From: an uncultured Alphaproteobacteria bacterium
GTDB lineage: Bacteria > Pseudomonadota > Alphaproteobacteria > Rhodobacterales > Rhodobacteraceae
Assembly: GCA_902619165.1 (NCBI GenBank)
Contig: CACNDI010000016.1
Coordinates: 1-50,111, forward strand
Length of the DNA stretch: 50,111 nucleotides
Reading direction: 5' to 3'
The translations under genes were made by a program, and so were the position numbers. Of this stretch, positions 18,592-27,907 are shown piece by piece (positions within the stretch are counted from its first letter, which is position 1; every line of letters begins with the position of its first letter). Under the pieces are notes generated by a model, which was given only the letters and a program-made list of their open reading frames with translations, did not search any database and had not been told where the DNA came from.

Positions 18592-19911
18592 ATGATAACA
18601 GTACACAGATCCAAAGCACTGTCTGGACATATTTTAATACCGGGTGACAAATCTATATCACATCGGGCCATCATTTTTGGTTCTCTTTGTGTTGGGAAGA
18701 CAACAATAAGGGGACTCCTAGAGTCTGAGGACGTTCAAAGAACCATTGAAGCTGTTAGACAGCTAGGGGCAAAGGTTGATAAAAAAAATGATAAATGGGA
18801 GGTTATAGGTTTTGGGGTAGGGGGCTTTTCGAGTCCTGAAAATGTAATTGAGTGTGGAAACTCGGGTACAACTTGTAGGTTGCTTATGGGAGCTATTTCG
18901 ACAACTCCCATTTCAGCAATATTTGTTGGTGATAAGAGTTTATCTCAAAGGCCGATGGATAGAATAATAGAGCCCTTAAGTGAAATAGGTGTTAAATTCT
19001 CTGCGAGGGAAGGCTCTTTTTTACCAATAAGTCTAGAAGGGGTATCGAGTGCAATGCCCAGTGAGCTTGAGGCAAAGATTGATTCTGCGCAGGTAAAATC
19101 TGCGGTATTGTTAGCGGGTCTTAATAGTCGTGGTACAACAAAATATGTCGAGAGAACTTTGACGCGTGACCATACTGAAAGAATGTTATTGTTTTTTGGA
19201 GGCAATATAAAAACCGAGAAAACCGAAAAAGGGTATGCTCATTATCTACCAGGACTTCAAGAACTTAAACCACAAGAAATCACGGTGCCTTCAGATCCAT
19301 CATCTGCATCTTTTTTTATAGCTGCAGCTTTAATGGTAAAGGGCTCAGATATTACAATAAAAAATATCTGTATGAACGAAACAAGAATAGGTTTTCTGAA
19401 AGTTATAAACAAGATGGGAGCCAATATAGAGGTGAAAAACAAAAGTACTATGTGTGGCGAGCCTACGGCAGATTTAAGGGTAAAGTTCTCAAGGCTCAGG
19501 GGTATTGAGGTGCCAAAAAATCTTGTCGCTTCAATGATTGATGAGTTTCCCATTTTAGCTGTATTGGCGTCTTTAGCGGAAGGTAAGACTGAAATGAAGG
19601 GGATAGGGGAGCTTAAAGTAAAAGAGAGCGACAGGATTTTTTCAATGTCCAAAGGCTTGAGGGAATGTGGAGTTGATGTTTTTTTCGGAGATGACTATAT
19701 GACTGTCGAGGGAATGAGGGAAGTAAGAGGAGGGCAGTTAATAAATACATTCAACGATCATAGAATAGCGATGTCATTCATTTGCCTAGGCCAAGTAACC
19801 CAACAACCTATTGAAATTAGTGAGTCCTTATCAATTGATACAAGCTTTCCTGGATTTATTGAAAAGTTTAACGAAATTGGAGCAAACTTATCGCCTCAAA
19901 CGAACCAATAA
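18592..19911 (+). CDS. aroA: 3-phosphoshikimate 1-carboxyvinyltransferase (EPSP synthase)
   Basis: AroA joins phosphoenolpyruvate to shikimate-3-phosphate in chorismate synthesis. The ATG at 18592 gives 439 residues and the usual opening VHRSKALSGHILIPGDKSIS; longer frames from 18478 run inside trmB and lack support. Motifs GDKSISHRA, ECGNSGTTCRLLMG, RDHTERML and NDHRIAMSF are present. The KSISHRA and RDHTERML forms place it with Bacillus- or CP4-like class II enzymes. The glycine in NSGTT, which is alanine in the glyphosate-insensitive CP4 enzyme, is retained. It runs directly into cmk. Confidence 0.95.
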   Translation: MITVHRSKALSGHILIPGDKSISHRAIIFGSLCVGKTTIRGLLESEDVQRTIEAVRQLGAKVDKKNDKWEVIGFGVGGFSSPENVIECGNSGTTCRLLMGAISTTPISAIFVGDKSLSQRPMDRIIEPLSEIGVKFSAREGSFLPISLEGVSSAMPSELEAKIDSAQVKSAVLLAGLNSRGTTKYVERTLTRDHTERMLLFFGGNIKTEKTEKGYAHYLPGLQELKPQEITVPSDPSSASFFIAAALMVKGSDITIKNICMNETRIGFLKVINKMGANIEVKNKSTMCGEPTADLRVKFSRLRGIEVPKNLVASMIDEFPILAVLASLAEGKTEMKGIGELKVKESDRIFSMSKGLRECGVDVFFGDDYMTVEGMREVRGGQLINTFNDHRIAMSFICLGQVTQQPIEISESLSIDTSFPGFIEKFNEIGANLSPQTNQ

Positions 19912-19919
19912 TTATTGCA

Positions 19920-20564
19920 GTGGACGGTCTCTCAGCTTCAGGAAAAGGTACTATTGGAAAGATAATTGCTAATTATTTTAATTTTCCTTATCTCGATACT
20001 GGTCTATTGTATCGTGCAGTAGCATACAAATTTTTAGAATCAGAAATAAGCGTTTCAACTGATAATGCAATCCATGTTGCAAAAACTATAAAGCTCCAAG
20101 ACCTTGATAATCCAGAGCTAAGGCTTGAGAGTTGTGGTAATTTGGCTAGTAGGCTTGCAGAAAGTGATAGAATAAGAGAGGAACTAATTTTTTTTCAAAG
20201 AGATTTTCCTAATAAAAAAGTTGGTGCAGTTTTAGATGGTAGGGATATAGGTAGCGTTATTTTCCCTGATGCTAAAATTAAGCTTTTTGTTACTGCAGAT
20301 CTTGAAGTAAGAGCTAAGCGACGTCAAGTAGACTATAAAAAAATGGGACAAGAGTATTCCCTCAGAGATCTGACCGAGAAGCTCAAGGAAAGAGATAAAA
20401 GAGACAAAAACCGAAAAGTCTCACCGTTAATTTGCATGCCAGATGCAATAGTCTTTGATAATACCGAAATCTCCTTTGAAAGATTGAATAAAGAAATTAT
20501 TGAAATTGTGGAAAAAAAGTATAAAAGTCTAAATCTTGATATAAATATTAAAAAAAAGAGTTAA
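19920..20564 (+). CDS. cmk: Cytidylate kinase
   Basis: Cmk phosphorylates CMP and dCMP. From GTG 19920 the protein has 214 residues and shows the P-loop DGLSASGKGT, the YLDTGLLYRAVAYK segment, LDGRDIGSVIFPDA and the lid RDKRDKNR. The family normally has a beta strand before the P-loop (like IIAVDG). The in-frame codons ATA ATT ATT GCA just before the GTG encode exactly that strand (IIIAVDG), so the true start is probably an ATT at 19911 or 19914, or another non-canonical codon. The frame is open upstream to a TAA at 19869. The gene lies between aroA and rpsA, a common order. Confidence 0.93.
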   Translation: MDGLSASGKGTIGKIIANYFNFPYLDTGLLYRAVAYKFLESEISVSTDNAIHVAKTIKLQDLDNPELRLESCGNLASRLAESDRIREELIFFQRDFPNKKVGAVLDGRDIGSVIFPDAKIKLFVTADLEVRAKRRQVDYKKMGQEYSLRDLTEKLKERDKRDKNRKVSPLICMPDAIVFDNTEISFERLNKEIIEIVEKKYKSLNLDINIKKKS

Positions 20565-20594
20565 GCGACCTAGTCTTTTTTAAGGAGATAGTTA

Positions 20595-22286
20595 ATGGAA
20601 ACAGCTAACAAATTGGCTGAATTTGAAGCTCTACTTGAGGAGAGTTTTCAAAGCGGGACACCGAAAGAAAATACTGTTGTAAATGGCACAATCATTGCTA
20701 TTGAAGCGGGCCAGGCCATTATTGATATTGGTTATAAGATGGAAGGTCGCGTTGATGTTAGAGAATTCACAACTTCTGCAAGTAAAGATGGGGAGTTAAA
20801 AATAGGTGATAAAGTAGAAGTATACTTAGAACGCGTGGAAAATGCTAAGGGCGAGGCTGTTGTAAGCAGGGAAAAAGCTAGACGCGAAGAAGCCTGGGAT
20901 AAATTAGAAAAGGCTGCAAAAACTGAGGAGAGGGTGGACGGTATAATTTTTGGTAAAGTAAAAGGTGGCTTTACAGTTGATTTAGACGGGGCAATTGCGT
21001 TTTTACCCGGTAGTCAAGTTGATGTTCGTCCTATAAAAGATACAAATCCTTTAATGAATGTACCTCAACCATTTCAAGTTTTAAAAATGGATAGAAAACG
21101 AGGGAATATAGTAGTATCTAGGCGAGCAGTATTAGAGGAGTCCCGTGCAGAACAAAGAGCGGAACTTGTAGGAAATTTAGCAGAAGGTAATACCGTTGAC
21201 GGTATAGTTAAAAACATAACAGACTATGGCGCTTTCGTAGATCTAGGAGGGTTAGACGGTCTTCTTCACGTAACAGATATTGCATGGAAAAGAATTAATC
21301 ATCCATCTGAGGTGTTGAACTTAGGAGATTCTATTAAGGTCCAAATCATAAAAGTTAATAAAGAAACCAACAGGATAAGTCTTGGAATGAAACAGTTGGA
21401 GACAGATCCATGGGCGGAGGTTGAAGTGAGATTCCCAATCGGATCAAACCAAAAGGGTATTGTAACGAATATAACAGATTATGGTGCCTTTGTTGAATTA
21501 GAAGCGGGCGTAGAGGGTCTCGTACATGTATCTGAAATGTCTTGGACAAAGAAAAATGTTCACCCAGGAAAGATATTGTCGACTAGTCAGGAAGTGGAGG
21601 TTATGGTTCTTGAACTCGATAAGGAGAAGAGAAGGGTAAGTTTAGGGCTTAAACAAATCCAGGGAAATCCTTGGCAAAATTTCAAGGAATCTAACACAGT
21701 AGGAGCCATCCTTGAAGTTGAAATAAAGAACATAACTGAGTTTGGCTTATTTGTTGGCTTGGGCAATGATATAGACGGAATGATACATCTTTCAGATTTG
21801 GATTGGGAGAAATCGGGAGAAGAAGCACTAAAGGATCATAAAAAAGGAGATGTTATTAAAGCGAAAGTGACTGATATAGATGTTGATAAAGAACGAATTT
21901 CATTATCGATAAAGGCACTGGAAAGGGATCCTTTCGACGAAGTTTCAAAAACTATTAAAAAAGGGAGTACCCTCACTGCAGTGGTGTCAAAGGTGGATGA
22001 AGCAGGAATTGAAGTTGATTGTGATGGAGTTAAAGGTTTTATAAAGCGTTCCGATCTATCAAGAGATAGGAATGAACAGAGGCCAGAAAGGTTTTCTGAA
22101 GGCGACAAAATTGATGCTAAAGTAGTGAATTTGGATAAAGCTTCAAGAAAATTCAATCTTTCAATTAAGGCATTAGAGTTAGCAGAAGAGAAAGAAGCCG
22201 TTGAACAGTACGGTTCTACAGATTCTGGCGCATCTCTAGGCGATATTCTTGGTGCAGCGCTTAAAGATCAAGACCAAAAAAGTTAA
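20595..22286 (+). CDS. rpsA: 30S ribosomal protein S1
   Basis: S1 binds mRNA on the 30S subunit and helps unfold leaders. The 563-residue protein contains six S1 OB-fold repeats, with recurring motifs such as VDGIVKNITDYGAFVDLGG, LLHVTDIAW and RISLGMKQLE; repeats 3 to 6 are the clearest. The length is close to E. coli S1 (557). A strong AAGGAG ribosome binding site at 20582-20587 lies 7 bases before the ATG. sppA follows after 3 bases. Confidence 0.97.
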   Translation: METANKLAEFEALLEESFQSGTPKENTVVNGTIIAIEAGQAIIDIGYKMEGRVDVREFTTSASKDGELKIGDKVEVYLERVENAKGEAVVSREKARREEAWDKLEKAAKTEERVDGIIFGKVKGGFTVDLDGAIAFLPGSQVDVRPIKDTNPLMNVPQPFQVLKMDRKRGNIVVSRRAVLEESRAEQRAELVGNLAEGNTVDGIVKNITDYGAFVDLGGLDGLLHVTDIAWKRINHPSEVLNLGDSIKVQIIKVNKETNRISLGMKQLETDPWAEVEVRFPIGSNQKGIVTNITDYGAFVELEAGVEGLVHVSEMSWTKKNVHPGKILSTSQEVEVMVLELDKEKRRVSLGLKQIQGNPWQNFKESNTVGAILEVEIKNITEFGLFVGLGNDIDGMIHLSDLDWEKSGEEALKDHKKGDVIKAKVTDIDVDKERISLSIKALERDPFDEVSKTIKKGSTLTAVVSKVDEAGIEVDCDGVKGFIKRSDLSRDRNEQRPERFSEGDKIDAKVVNLDKASRKFNLSIKALELAEEKEAVEQYGSTDSGASLGDILGAALKDQDQKS

Positions 22287-22289
22287 GAG

Positions 22290-23198
22290 ATGTCAATCGA
22301 AGCAGAGGTTTTCGAGCAAGCAAAAAAAAGAGCAAGGAGAAAAGGTTTTTTACTTGCGCTTCTCTTGGTCTTTTTAGTCTTGATTACAATTATAATTCTT
22401 AATAGTTTTTTAGAGTTTGAAAGAAAAGGCCCACATATAGCAACGATAAAAATAGATGGCCCAATTTTCGATGATACAAACTTTAATAGACTAATTTACG
22501 AGCTGGGGTTTAATCCAAATGTAAAGGCTTTGATTGTTCATATAAATAGCCCGGGTGGTTCAGTTGTCGGAGCAGAGTCAATATTTGTAGCTTTGTCAGA
22601 GTTAAGTAGAGAAAAACCATCTGTGTCTGTACTGGGTGAAACAGCCACCTCAGGCGGATATTTAATAGCGGCAGCGACGGACAAAATAATCTCACGGTCA
22701 AATACCCTAACAGGATCTATAGGAGTATTACTTCAATATCCAAATTTGTCCAAACTTTTGAAAAATATTGGAATAGATGTAAATACGATTAGATCTTCGG
22801 ATCTAAAGGCATCTATTAATTTATTTGAGAAGCCAACGGCTAAAGCCATTGAGAAACACCAACAAGTCATAGATGAGACTTTTTTATGGTTCAAGGGGAT
22901 AGTTGCTGAAAAAAGGAAACTATCAGATATTAATTTAGAGGAAGTATCGAAAGGGGGAGTCTTTACAGGCAGAAAAGCTAAAAAATTAGGTTTGGTTGAT
23001 CTAATTGGAGGTGAGAGGGAAGCGATAAAATATTTAGAGGAAAAAGTCGATACTAAAGGACTTCCGTTGGTTGATTGGACTTCTAGTACTGCGAGCTCAT
23101 CATTATTAGATCTAATTTTTAAACAAGGTGATATATCTAGCTTAGGAAAAAACTTTCTATCAAATAGTGGCTTCAGATTATATTCAATTCTTTTCTGA
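22290..23198 (+). CDS. sppA: Signal peptide peptidase SppA, short S49-family form
   Basis: SppA cuts cleaved signal peptides left in the membrane. The 302-residue protein has one N-terminal membrane anchor (about 19-41) and a single S49 domain: HINSPGGSVVGAE, the serine in ETATSGGYLIA, and NTLTGSIGVL. It is the half-length form, with one protease domain, that works as an oligomer. It lies between rpsA and ihfB. The start ATG 22290 lies 3 bases after the rpsA stop. Confidence 0.92.
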   Translation: MSIEAEVFEQAKKRARRKGFLLALLLVFLVLITIIILNSFLEFERKGPHIATIKIDGPIFDDTNFNRLIYELGFNPNVKALIVHINSPGGSVVGAESIFVALSELSREKPSVSVLGETATSGGYLIAAATDKIISRSNTLTGSIGVLLQYPNLSKLLKNIGIDVNTIRSSDLKASINLFEKPTAKAIEKHQQVIDETFLWFKGIVAEKRKLSDINLEEVSKGGVFTGRKAKKLGLVDLIGGEREAIKYLEEKVDTKGLPLVDWTSSTASSSLLDLIFKQGDISSLGKNFLSNSGFRLYSILF

Positions 23199-23244
23199 TC
23201 AATATAATTTCTGTATACTAAGAAAAGATTGTAATAGGTAGAAT

Positions 23245-23526
23245 ATGATCAAATCAGATTTGATAAAAAAGCTGGCAGAAGACAATCCTCACTTATATTA
23301 CAGAGATGTAGAAAAAATTGTAGGCACTATTTTTGATGAAATCATAATTGCGTTAGAAAATGGAAACAGGGTAGAATTGCGAGGCTTTGGTGCATTTTCA
23401 ACCAAAGATAGAAAAGCCAGAAGAGCAAGAAATCCAAAGACCGGTTCTGATGTAGATGTAAATCAAAAAACGGTTCCTTTTTTTAAGTGCGGTAAGGGTC
23501 TAAGGCAGAAACTCAACGAAGCTTAA
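23245..23526 (+). CDS. ihfB: Integration host factor beta subunit
   Basis: IHF is a nucleoid protein that bends DNA sharply. The 93-residue protein has the full HU/IHF fold, the [24 protein letters not shown]-binding arm segment (split by the usual proline-tipped ribbon), and the beta-type opening [15 protein letters not shown]. The partner ihfA is not in this window. It follows sppA by 46 bases; a TATACT box at 23213-23218 may give it its own promoter. lapA follows after 3 bases. Confidence 0.95.
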   Translation: MIKSDLIKKLAEDNPHLYYRDVEKIVGTIFDEIIIALENGNRVELRGFGAFSTKDRKARRARNPKTGSDVDVNQKTVPFFKCGKGLRQKLNEA

Positions 23527-23529
23527 TTT

Positions 23530-23862
23530 ATGAAGCTTTGGCGCTATATTTTTGGTGTTTTTTTATTAACTTTATGCACTTTGTTTGCTCTAGCCAATGA
23601 CGATATGGTGATGGTAAGCTTACCTAACATACTGGGAACAGTCTCTGATAAAAGTATATATTTACCAATCTATTTACTTACTACATTAGCAATATTTGTC
23701 GGAGTGATCATCGGAGTATTGATTGAATATTTGAGGAATTCCAAGTTACGAAAAGCATTTAATGATAATAACAAGAAGCTTTTGGAGATCGAAAAAGAAC
23801 TACAAAAGAATAAAGAAAAGTTTTTAACAGAAGAGGAAAAGATATTTAACCTTTTAGATTAA
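23530..23862 (+). CDS. lapA: LapA-domain (DUF1049) membrane protein
   Basis: This 110-residue protein has two membrane segments (about 4-24 and 44-68) and a charged C-terminal coiled-coil tail (about 70-105), the layout of the lipopolysaccharide assembly protein A family. In E. coli LapA works with LapB in LPS assembly control; that role is only inferred here. The conserved neighbours ihfB and trpF match other alphaproteobacteria. The short gaps on both sides (3 bases each) point to one transcript. Confidence 0.82.
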   Translation: MKLWRYIFGVFLLTLCTLFALANDDMVMVSLPNILGTVSDKSIYLPIYLLTTLAIFVGVIIGVLIEYLRNSKLRKAFNDNNKKLLEIEKELQKNKEKFLTEEEKIFNLLD

Positions 23863-23865
23863 TCG

Positions 23866-24513
23866 ATGAAATGTTTAATTAAAATCTGTGGTATTACTTC
23901 TGAGAAAGACCTCAAGGCCGCTCGAAAACTTGGAGCTAATTTTGTTGGGTTTGTTCTTGTAGAAAAGTCAAAGAGGTTTATTGACTTAAAAAACTTAGAG
24001 TTACTTTCAATGATGGTTAGTAAACCTTTAAAATCAGTTGCTTTGTTGGTTGATCCTTCAGATGATTTTCTAGAAAAACTACTTTTAAGTTCCAGAGTGG
24101 ATTACATACAGCTACATGGCGAAGAATCACCTGAGAGGGTTGATGAGATCGCGAAGATAACTAATATTCCTTTAATAAAAGCAATTGGAGTTGAAAAGAA
24201 GAGTGATCTTCTTAATATTAGAAATTATGAGAGTTCTGTAGACTACATCTTGCTAGACTCAAAAGCGAAAGAAAATGGACATTTAAAGGGAGGAAGAGGA
24301 ATTAGCTTTAATTGGAACATTATCAGAGGGTTTAATTTTAAAAAGCCTTGGTTTTTAGCTGGCGGACTTAACACAAATAATGTTATAGATGCAGTTAAGA
24401 TAACAGGGGCTAAAATGTTAGATGTCTCAACTGGTGTGGAAAATAAACCAGGGGAAAAAAGTTTTGATAAAATGAGAGAATTTATTGGAAGGGTTAATGG
24501 AGAATTTATTTAA
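23866..24513 (+). CDS. trpF: Phosphoribosylanthranilate isomerase
   Basis: TrpF converts phosphoribosyl anthranilate to CdRP in tryptophan synthesis. The 215-residue TIM-barrel protein shows KICGIT at the N-terminus (catalytic Cys), FVGFVL, IQLHGEE, LLDSKAK (catalytic Asp) and [10 protein letters not shown] with a late LDVSTGVE. Its 3-prime end overlaps trpB by 17 bases, so the two genes are translationally coupled. The other trp genes are elsewhere: trpA lies on the other strand about 2.5 kb downstream. Confidence 0.95.
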   Translation: MKCLIKICGITSEKDLKAARKLGANFVGFVLVEKSKRFIDLKNLELLSMMVSKPLKSVALLVDPSDDFLEKLLLSSRVDYIQLHGEESPERVDEIAKITNIPLIKAIGVEKKSDLLNIRNYESSVDYILLDSKAKENGHLKGGRGISFNWNIIRGFNFKKPWFLAGGLNTNNVIDAVKITGAKMLDVSTGVENKPGEKSFDKMREFIGRVNGEFI

Positions 24514-25735
24514 AGACACTGGATCAAATAGTTTTCGTAATGGACCTGATGATAGGGGCCGATTTGGAGATTATGGGGGTCGGTTCGTTTCGGAGACACT
24601 TATGCCTCTAATTATTGAATTAGAAAAAAGTTATCAAGATCTTAAAAAAGACGATGGCTTCTGGGAAGAATATGAGGATTTGTTAAATAACTATGTTGGC
24701 AGACCAAGCCCCATGTATTTTGCCGAGAGACTTACTTCGTATCTTAATGGTCCAAAGATATACTTTAAGCGAGATGAATTGAATCATACTGGAGCACATA
24801 AAATTAACAATGTTATTGGACAAATTTTATTAGCGAAAAGGATGGGAAAAAAAAGGATCATCGCTGAAACAGGTGCTGGTCAACATGGTGTAGCAACAGC
24901 AACAGTTTGCGCAAGATTTGGCTTAGAATGTATAGTTTTTATGGGTGAAACTGATGTTAAGAGGCAAGCTCCAAATGTTTTTAGGATGAAATTATTGGGC
25001 GCTAAGGTAAGGTCGGTAACATCTGGGAGAGGAACACTTAAAGATGCTATGAATGAAGCTCTAAGAGATTGGGTTTCAAATGTGGATAATACTTTTTATT
25101 GTATCGGAACAGTTGCTGGCCCGCACCCCTATCCAAAAATGGTCAGAGATTTTCAATCGATAATTGGGCGAGAAGCTAGACTGCAACTTGAAAGGATGGA
25201 AGGAAGGAAGCCTGATACCGTTGTAGCTTGTATTGGAGGTGGGTCAAACGCCATTGGACTTTTTCATGAATTTTTGGACGATGAGGATATTGATATAATT
25301 GGAGTTGAGGCCGGTGGAGAAGGTATAGATAGTAGAATGAAGCATGCAGCTTCATTAACGGGAGGTTCTCCTGGTGTGCTTCATGGAAACAAAACGTATT
25401 TATTACAAGATTCTGAGGGACAAATAATAGAGGGGCATTCTATATCTGCAGGTCTTGACTATCCAGGTATTGGCCCTGAACACGCGTGGCTTAATGATCT
25501 CGGTCGAGTAAAATATGTTTCTGTAACTGACTCTGAGGCGCTTGATGCATTTAAGCTATGCTGCAAGTTAGAGGGGATCATCCCAGCTCTGGAACCTAGT
25601 CATGCATTGGCTCACGTTATGAAGATTGCTCCTACATTGCCTAACGATAAACTTATTCTTTTGAATATGTGCGGGAGGGGTGATAAGGATATTTTTACCG
25701 TAGCCGAAAGATTAGATGTGTCTCTGGTGAGTTAA
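24497..25735 (+). CDS. trpB: Tryptophan synthase beta chain
   Basis: TrpB condenses indole with serine. From ATG 24497 the protein has 412 residues and shows [12 protein letters not shown], the PLP lysine in [23 protein letters not shown] and the phosphate-binding [14 protein letters not shown] at 24485 is an alternative start, but the GGAAGGG stretch just before 24497 favours the ATG. It overlaps trpF by 17 bases. Its stop shares the bases TTAA with the pth stop on the other strand. Confidence 0.97.
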   Translation: MENLFKDTGSNSFRNGPDDRGRFGDYGGRFVSETLMPLIIELEKSYQDLKKDDGFWEEYEDLLNNYVGRPSPMYFAERLTSYLNGPKIYFKRDELNHTGAHKINNVIGQILLAKRMGKKRIIAETGAGQHGVATATVCARFGLECIVFMGETDVKRQAPNVFRMKLLGAKVRSVTSGRGTLKDAMNEALRDWVSNVDNTFYCIGTVAGPHPYPKMVRDFQSIIGREARLQLERMEGRKPDTVVACIGGGSNAIGLFHEFLDDEDIDIIGVEAGGEGIDSRMKHAASLTGGSPGVLHGNKTYLLQDSEGQIIEGHSISAGLDYPGIGPEHAWLNDLGRVKYVSVTDSEALDAFKLCCKLEGIIPALEPSHALAHVMKIAPTLPNDKLILLNMCGRGDKDIFTVAERLDVSLVS

Positions 25736-26268
25736 GTAAGCCTTTTCTGAATTATTTCTTCAAAATCCTCACAGAGCTTTTGTATTGAAGTTACAATTTT
25801 GTCTTTTTCAGCTTTAGAGAAATTTGATAGCACAAAAGACGATACTTCTTCTTTTGTACGAGGACGCCCTACGCCTACACGAAGCCTGTTAAAGTCTTTA
25901 GTTCCCAAGTGCTCAGATATCGATCTAACGCCCCTGTGCCCTGCATCTCCTCCACCCTGTTTAAACTTCATATGTCCTAATTCTAAGTCGATATCATCAT
26001 AAATAACAAATATATCATCTTCACTAACTTTGAAAAATAGCTTAAACTTTGCCACACAAGTGCCAGACAGATTCATGTAAGTCTGAGGCTTTACCAAAAT
26101 AATTTTTTCAGGACCGAACAGTTTAGCTGCGAACACTCCGCCAAATTTGATTTTCCAGTCTTCAAACTGGTAATGTGTATAAAAGTGATCTAGTGCCATA
26201 AAACCTAAATTATGCCTATTATTCAGGTGTACTGAACCGGGGTTTCCAAGGCCAACGAGTAACTTCAC
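25732..26268 (-). CDS. pth: Peptidyl-tRNA hydrolase
   Basis: Pth releases tRNA from peptidyl-tRNA dropped by ribosomes. The 178-residue protein has [20 protein letters not shown] with the catalytic His in [28 protein letters not shown] and [13 protein letters not shown]. It is at the short end of the family. It lies 18 bases downstream of rplY on the same strand, the usual rplY-pth operon. Its stop overlaps the trpB stop by 4 bases. Confidence 0.96.
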   Translation of the reverse strand: MKLLVGLGNPGSVHLNNRHNLGFMALDHFYTHYQFEDWKIKFGGVFAAKLFGPEKIILVKPQTYMNLSGTCVAKFKLFFKVSEDDIFVIYDDIDLELGHMKFKQGGGDAGHRGVRSISEHLGTKDFNRLRVGVGRPRTKEEVSSFVLSNFSKAEKDKIVTSIQKLCEDFEEIIQKRLT

Positions 26269-26286
26269 TATCTAAGGCTATCCAAT

Positions 26287-26943
26287 CTATTCTTGAGCAG
26301 CTTCTTCTTTTTCTTCTTCAATTGTATTGGTAGCCGTATCATCAGACTCTGTACTCTCATTTTCACTTGACTTCAATCCGCTTGGGGCTTGTATATTGGC
26401 CACAACAAAATCTCTTCCTTTAATTGTAGTTTCAGTTCCAGCGGGAAGCACGATATTTGATATTGTAATGGTATCACCAACCTCAAAGTCTTTTACATCT
26501 ACTTCCAGCGCTGATGGGATTTCCATAGCATTCACTATCAATTCCACTTCTGGCCTAACAACAGTCAAAACGCCTCCTCGCTTTATTCCCTTGCATATGT
26601 CTTGGTTATTAAAAACAACAGGTATAAATAATTTAATTCTAGCAGTTTTTGACAAGCGCATAAAATCAAGGTGTGTTGGCAGATCTTTCACAATATGTTT
26701 CTGAATGTCTCTACAGATTACCTGTATAGTTTTTCCTTCTATCGACAGGTTAATCAACGTCGACATAAACTTACCTGCGTTAAGCTTTTTTAACAATTCA
26801 TTAAACTTTACGTTTATATTCAATGGATCTTCTGATCCTCCATAAACGATGCCAGGAACTAGATCATTTCTCCTCGCCTCTCTTGCAGCCCCTTTTCCAA
26901 CGCCTTCTCTCACGGTTGCTGTTAAAGACAAATTATCTGCCAT
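26287..26943 (-). CDS. rplY: 50S ribosomal protein L25/general stress protein Ctc
   Basis: L25 binds 5S rRNA. The 218-residue protein is the long CTC form: an N-terminal L25 domain (LTATVREGVGKGAAREARR, PGIVYGG) and a C-terminal beta domain (VPVVFNNQDICKGIKRGGVL-type sequence), ending in an acidic tail rich in Glu, Ser and Thr (about 188-218). It heads the rplY-pth pair. Confidence 0.95.
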   Translation of the reverse strand: MADNLSLTATVREGVGKGAAREARRNDLVPGIVYGGSEDPLNINVKFNELLKKLNAGKFMSTLINLSIEGKTIQVICRDIQKHIVKDLPTHLDFMRLSKTARIKLFIPVVFNNQDICKGIKRGGVLTVVRPEVELIVNAMEIPSALEVDVKDFEVGDTITISNIVLPAGTETTIKGRDFVVANIQAPSGLKSSENESTESDDTATNTIEEEKEEAAQE

Positions 26944-27011
26944 CTTCGTAATCCTTTATAAAAAGTTCTAGAGAGTTAATATATTACTTCGGTCTGAAGG
27001 TCAAAATTTTT

Positions 27012-27803
27012 TTAATTTGAATGAACGGATTTTGATAGGCTACTTATAAAGTCCGAAACTTCACGCTCTGATGCACCCTTTTGAACTGTTTCTATAATAG
27101 CTGAACCGACTACAACCCCATCAGCTGAAAGAGAAATTGATTTTGCATCTTCGGGTGACTTTATTCCAAAACCAACACAAATAGGTAAATCAGTATATTT
27201 TTTTATTCTACTTATCTCATCGGCAACAACCTGCTTAACAGGGACCTTAGATCCAGTAACACCGGCGACCGATACATAATAAAGAAAGCCACTTGAATTA
27301 TCTAAAAGTGTTGGCAACCTCTGGTTATCACTTGTTGGTGTAAGTAACCTTATAAAATGGAGTTTGTGATTAAAGCAAAAAATACATAATTCACTATCCT
27401 CTTCAGGGGGCAAATCAACAATTATAAGTCCATCGACCCCAAGGTTCTTAATTTTTTTTACGAAATTTTCTGATCCAAACTTATGTATAGGGTTGTAGTA
27501 ACCCATCAAAATTATAGGAGTATCTTGATCATTCTCTCTAAAACTCTCAATCATTTGATATAAGTTTTCCATCTTGAAACCAGCTTCTAATGCCTCATGT
27601 CCTGCATCTTGGATGATTTTTCCATCTGCCATTGGATCGGTAAATGGCATTCCTATTTCTATAATATCTGCCCCCAGACTTGGTAATTTTTGAAGTAGGT
27701 TACTTGAATATCTGATGTCCGGGAATCCTGCCATTATAAATGGAATGAAAGCTTTTTTATCTTCAGCAGTTAATTGGTGGAATTTTTTATTAAGCCTTGA
27801 CAT
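27012..27803 (-). CDS. trpA: Tryptophan synthase alpha chain
   Basis: TrpA splits indole-3-glycerol phosphate and passes indole to TrpB. The ATG at 27803 gives 263 residues and the usual start MSRLNKKFHQL; a GTG at 27827 would add 8 residues. Motifs are FIMAGFPD, the catalytic Glu in DIIEIGMPFTDPMADG, LIIVDLPPEE (catalytic Asp), and SVAGVTGSK and GFGIKSPEDA for phosphate binding. It is separated from trpF-trpB and on the other strand. It is divergent from ychF. Confidence 0.95.
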   Translation of the reverse strand: MSRLNKKFHQLTAEDKKAFIPFIMAGFPDIRYSSNLLQKLPSLGADIIEIGMPFTDPMADGKIIQDAGHEALEAGFKMENLYQMIESFRENDQDTPIILMGYYNPIHKFGSENFVKKIKNLGVDGLIIVDLPPEEDSELCIFCFNHKLHFIRLLTPTSDNQRLPTLLDNSSGFLYYVSVAGVTGSKVPVKQVVADEISRIKKYTDLPICVGFGIKSPEDAKSISLSADGVVVGSAIIETVQKGASEREVSDFISSLSKSVHSN

Positions 27804-27907
27804 GGTTACTCTATTTAAATTATTCACAAAACTTGTTCATTTTAAACTACAGAATAAAATCGATCAAAGACTAATATAGTAATTAACTGGATAAGGGAAT
27901 ATATAAA

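Noticed and set aside
26944..27011. Terminator after trpA (CTTC...GAAG)
   Set aside because: The stem has only 4-5 pairs and lacks a T-run; it cannot be supported.
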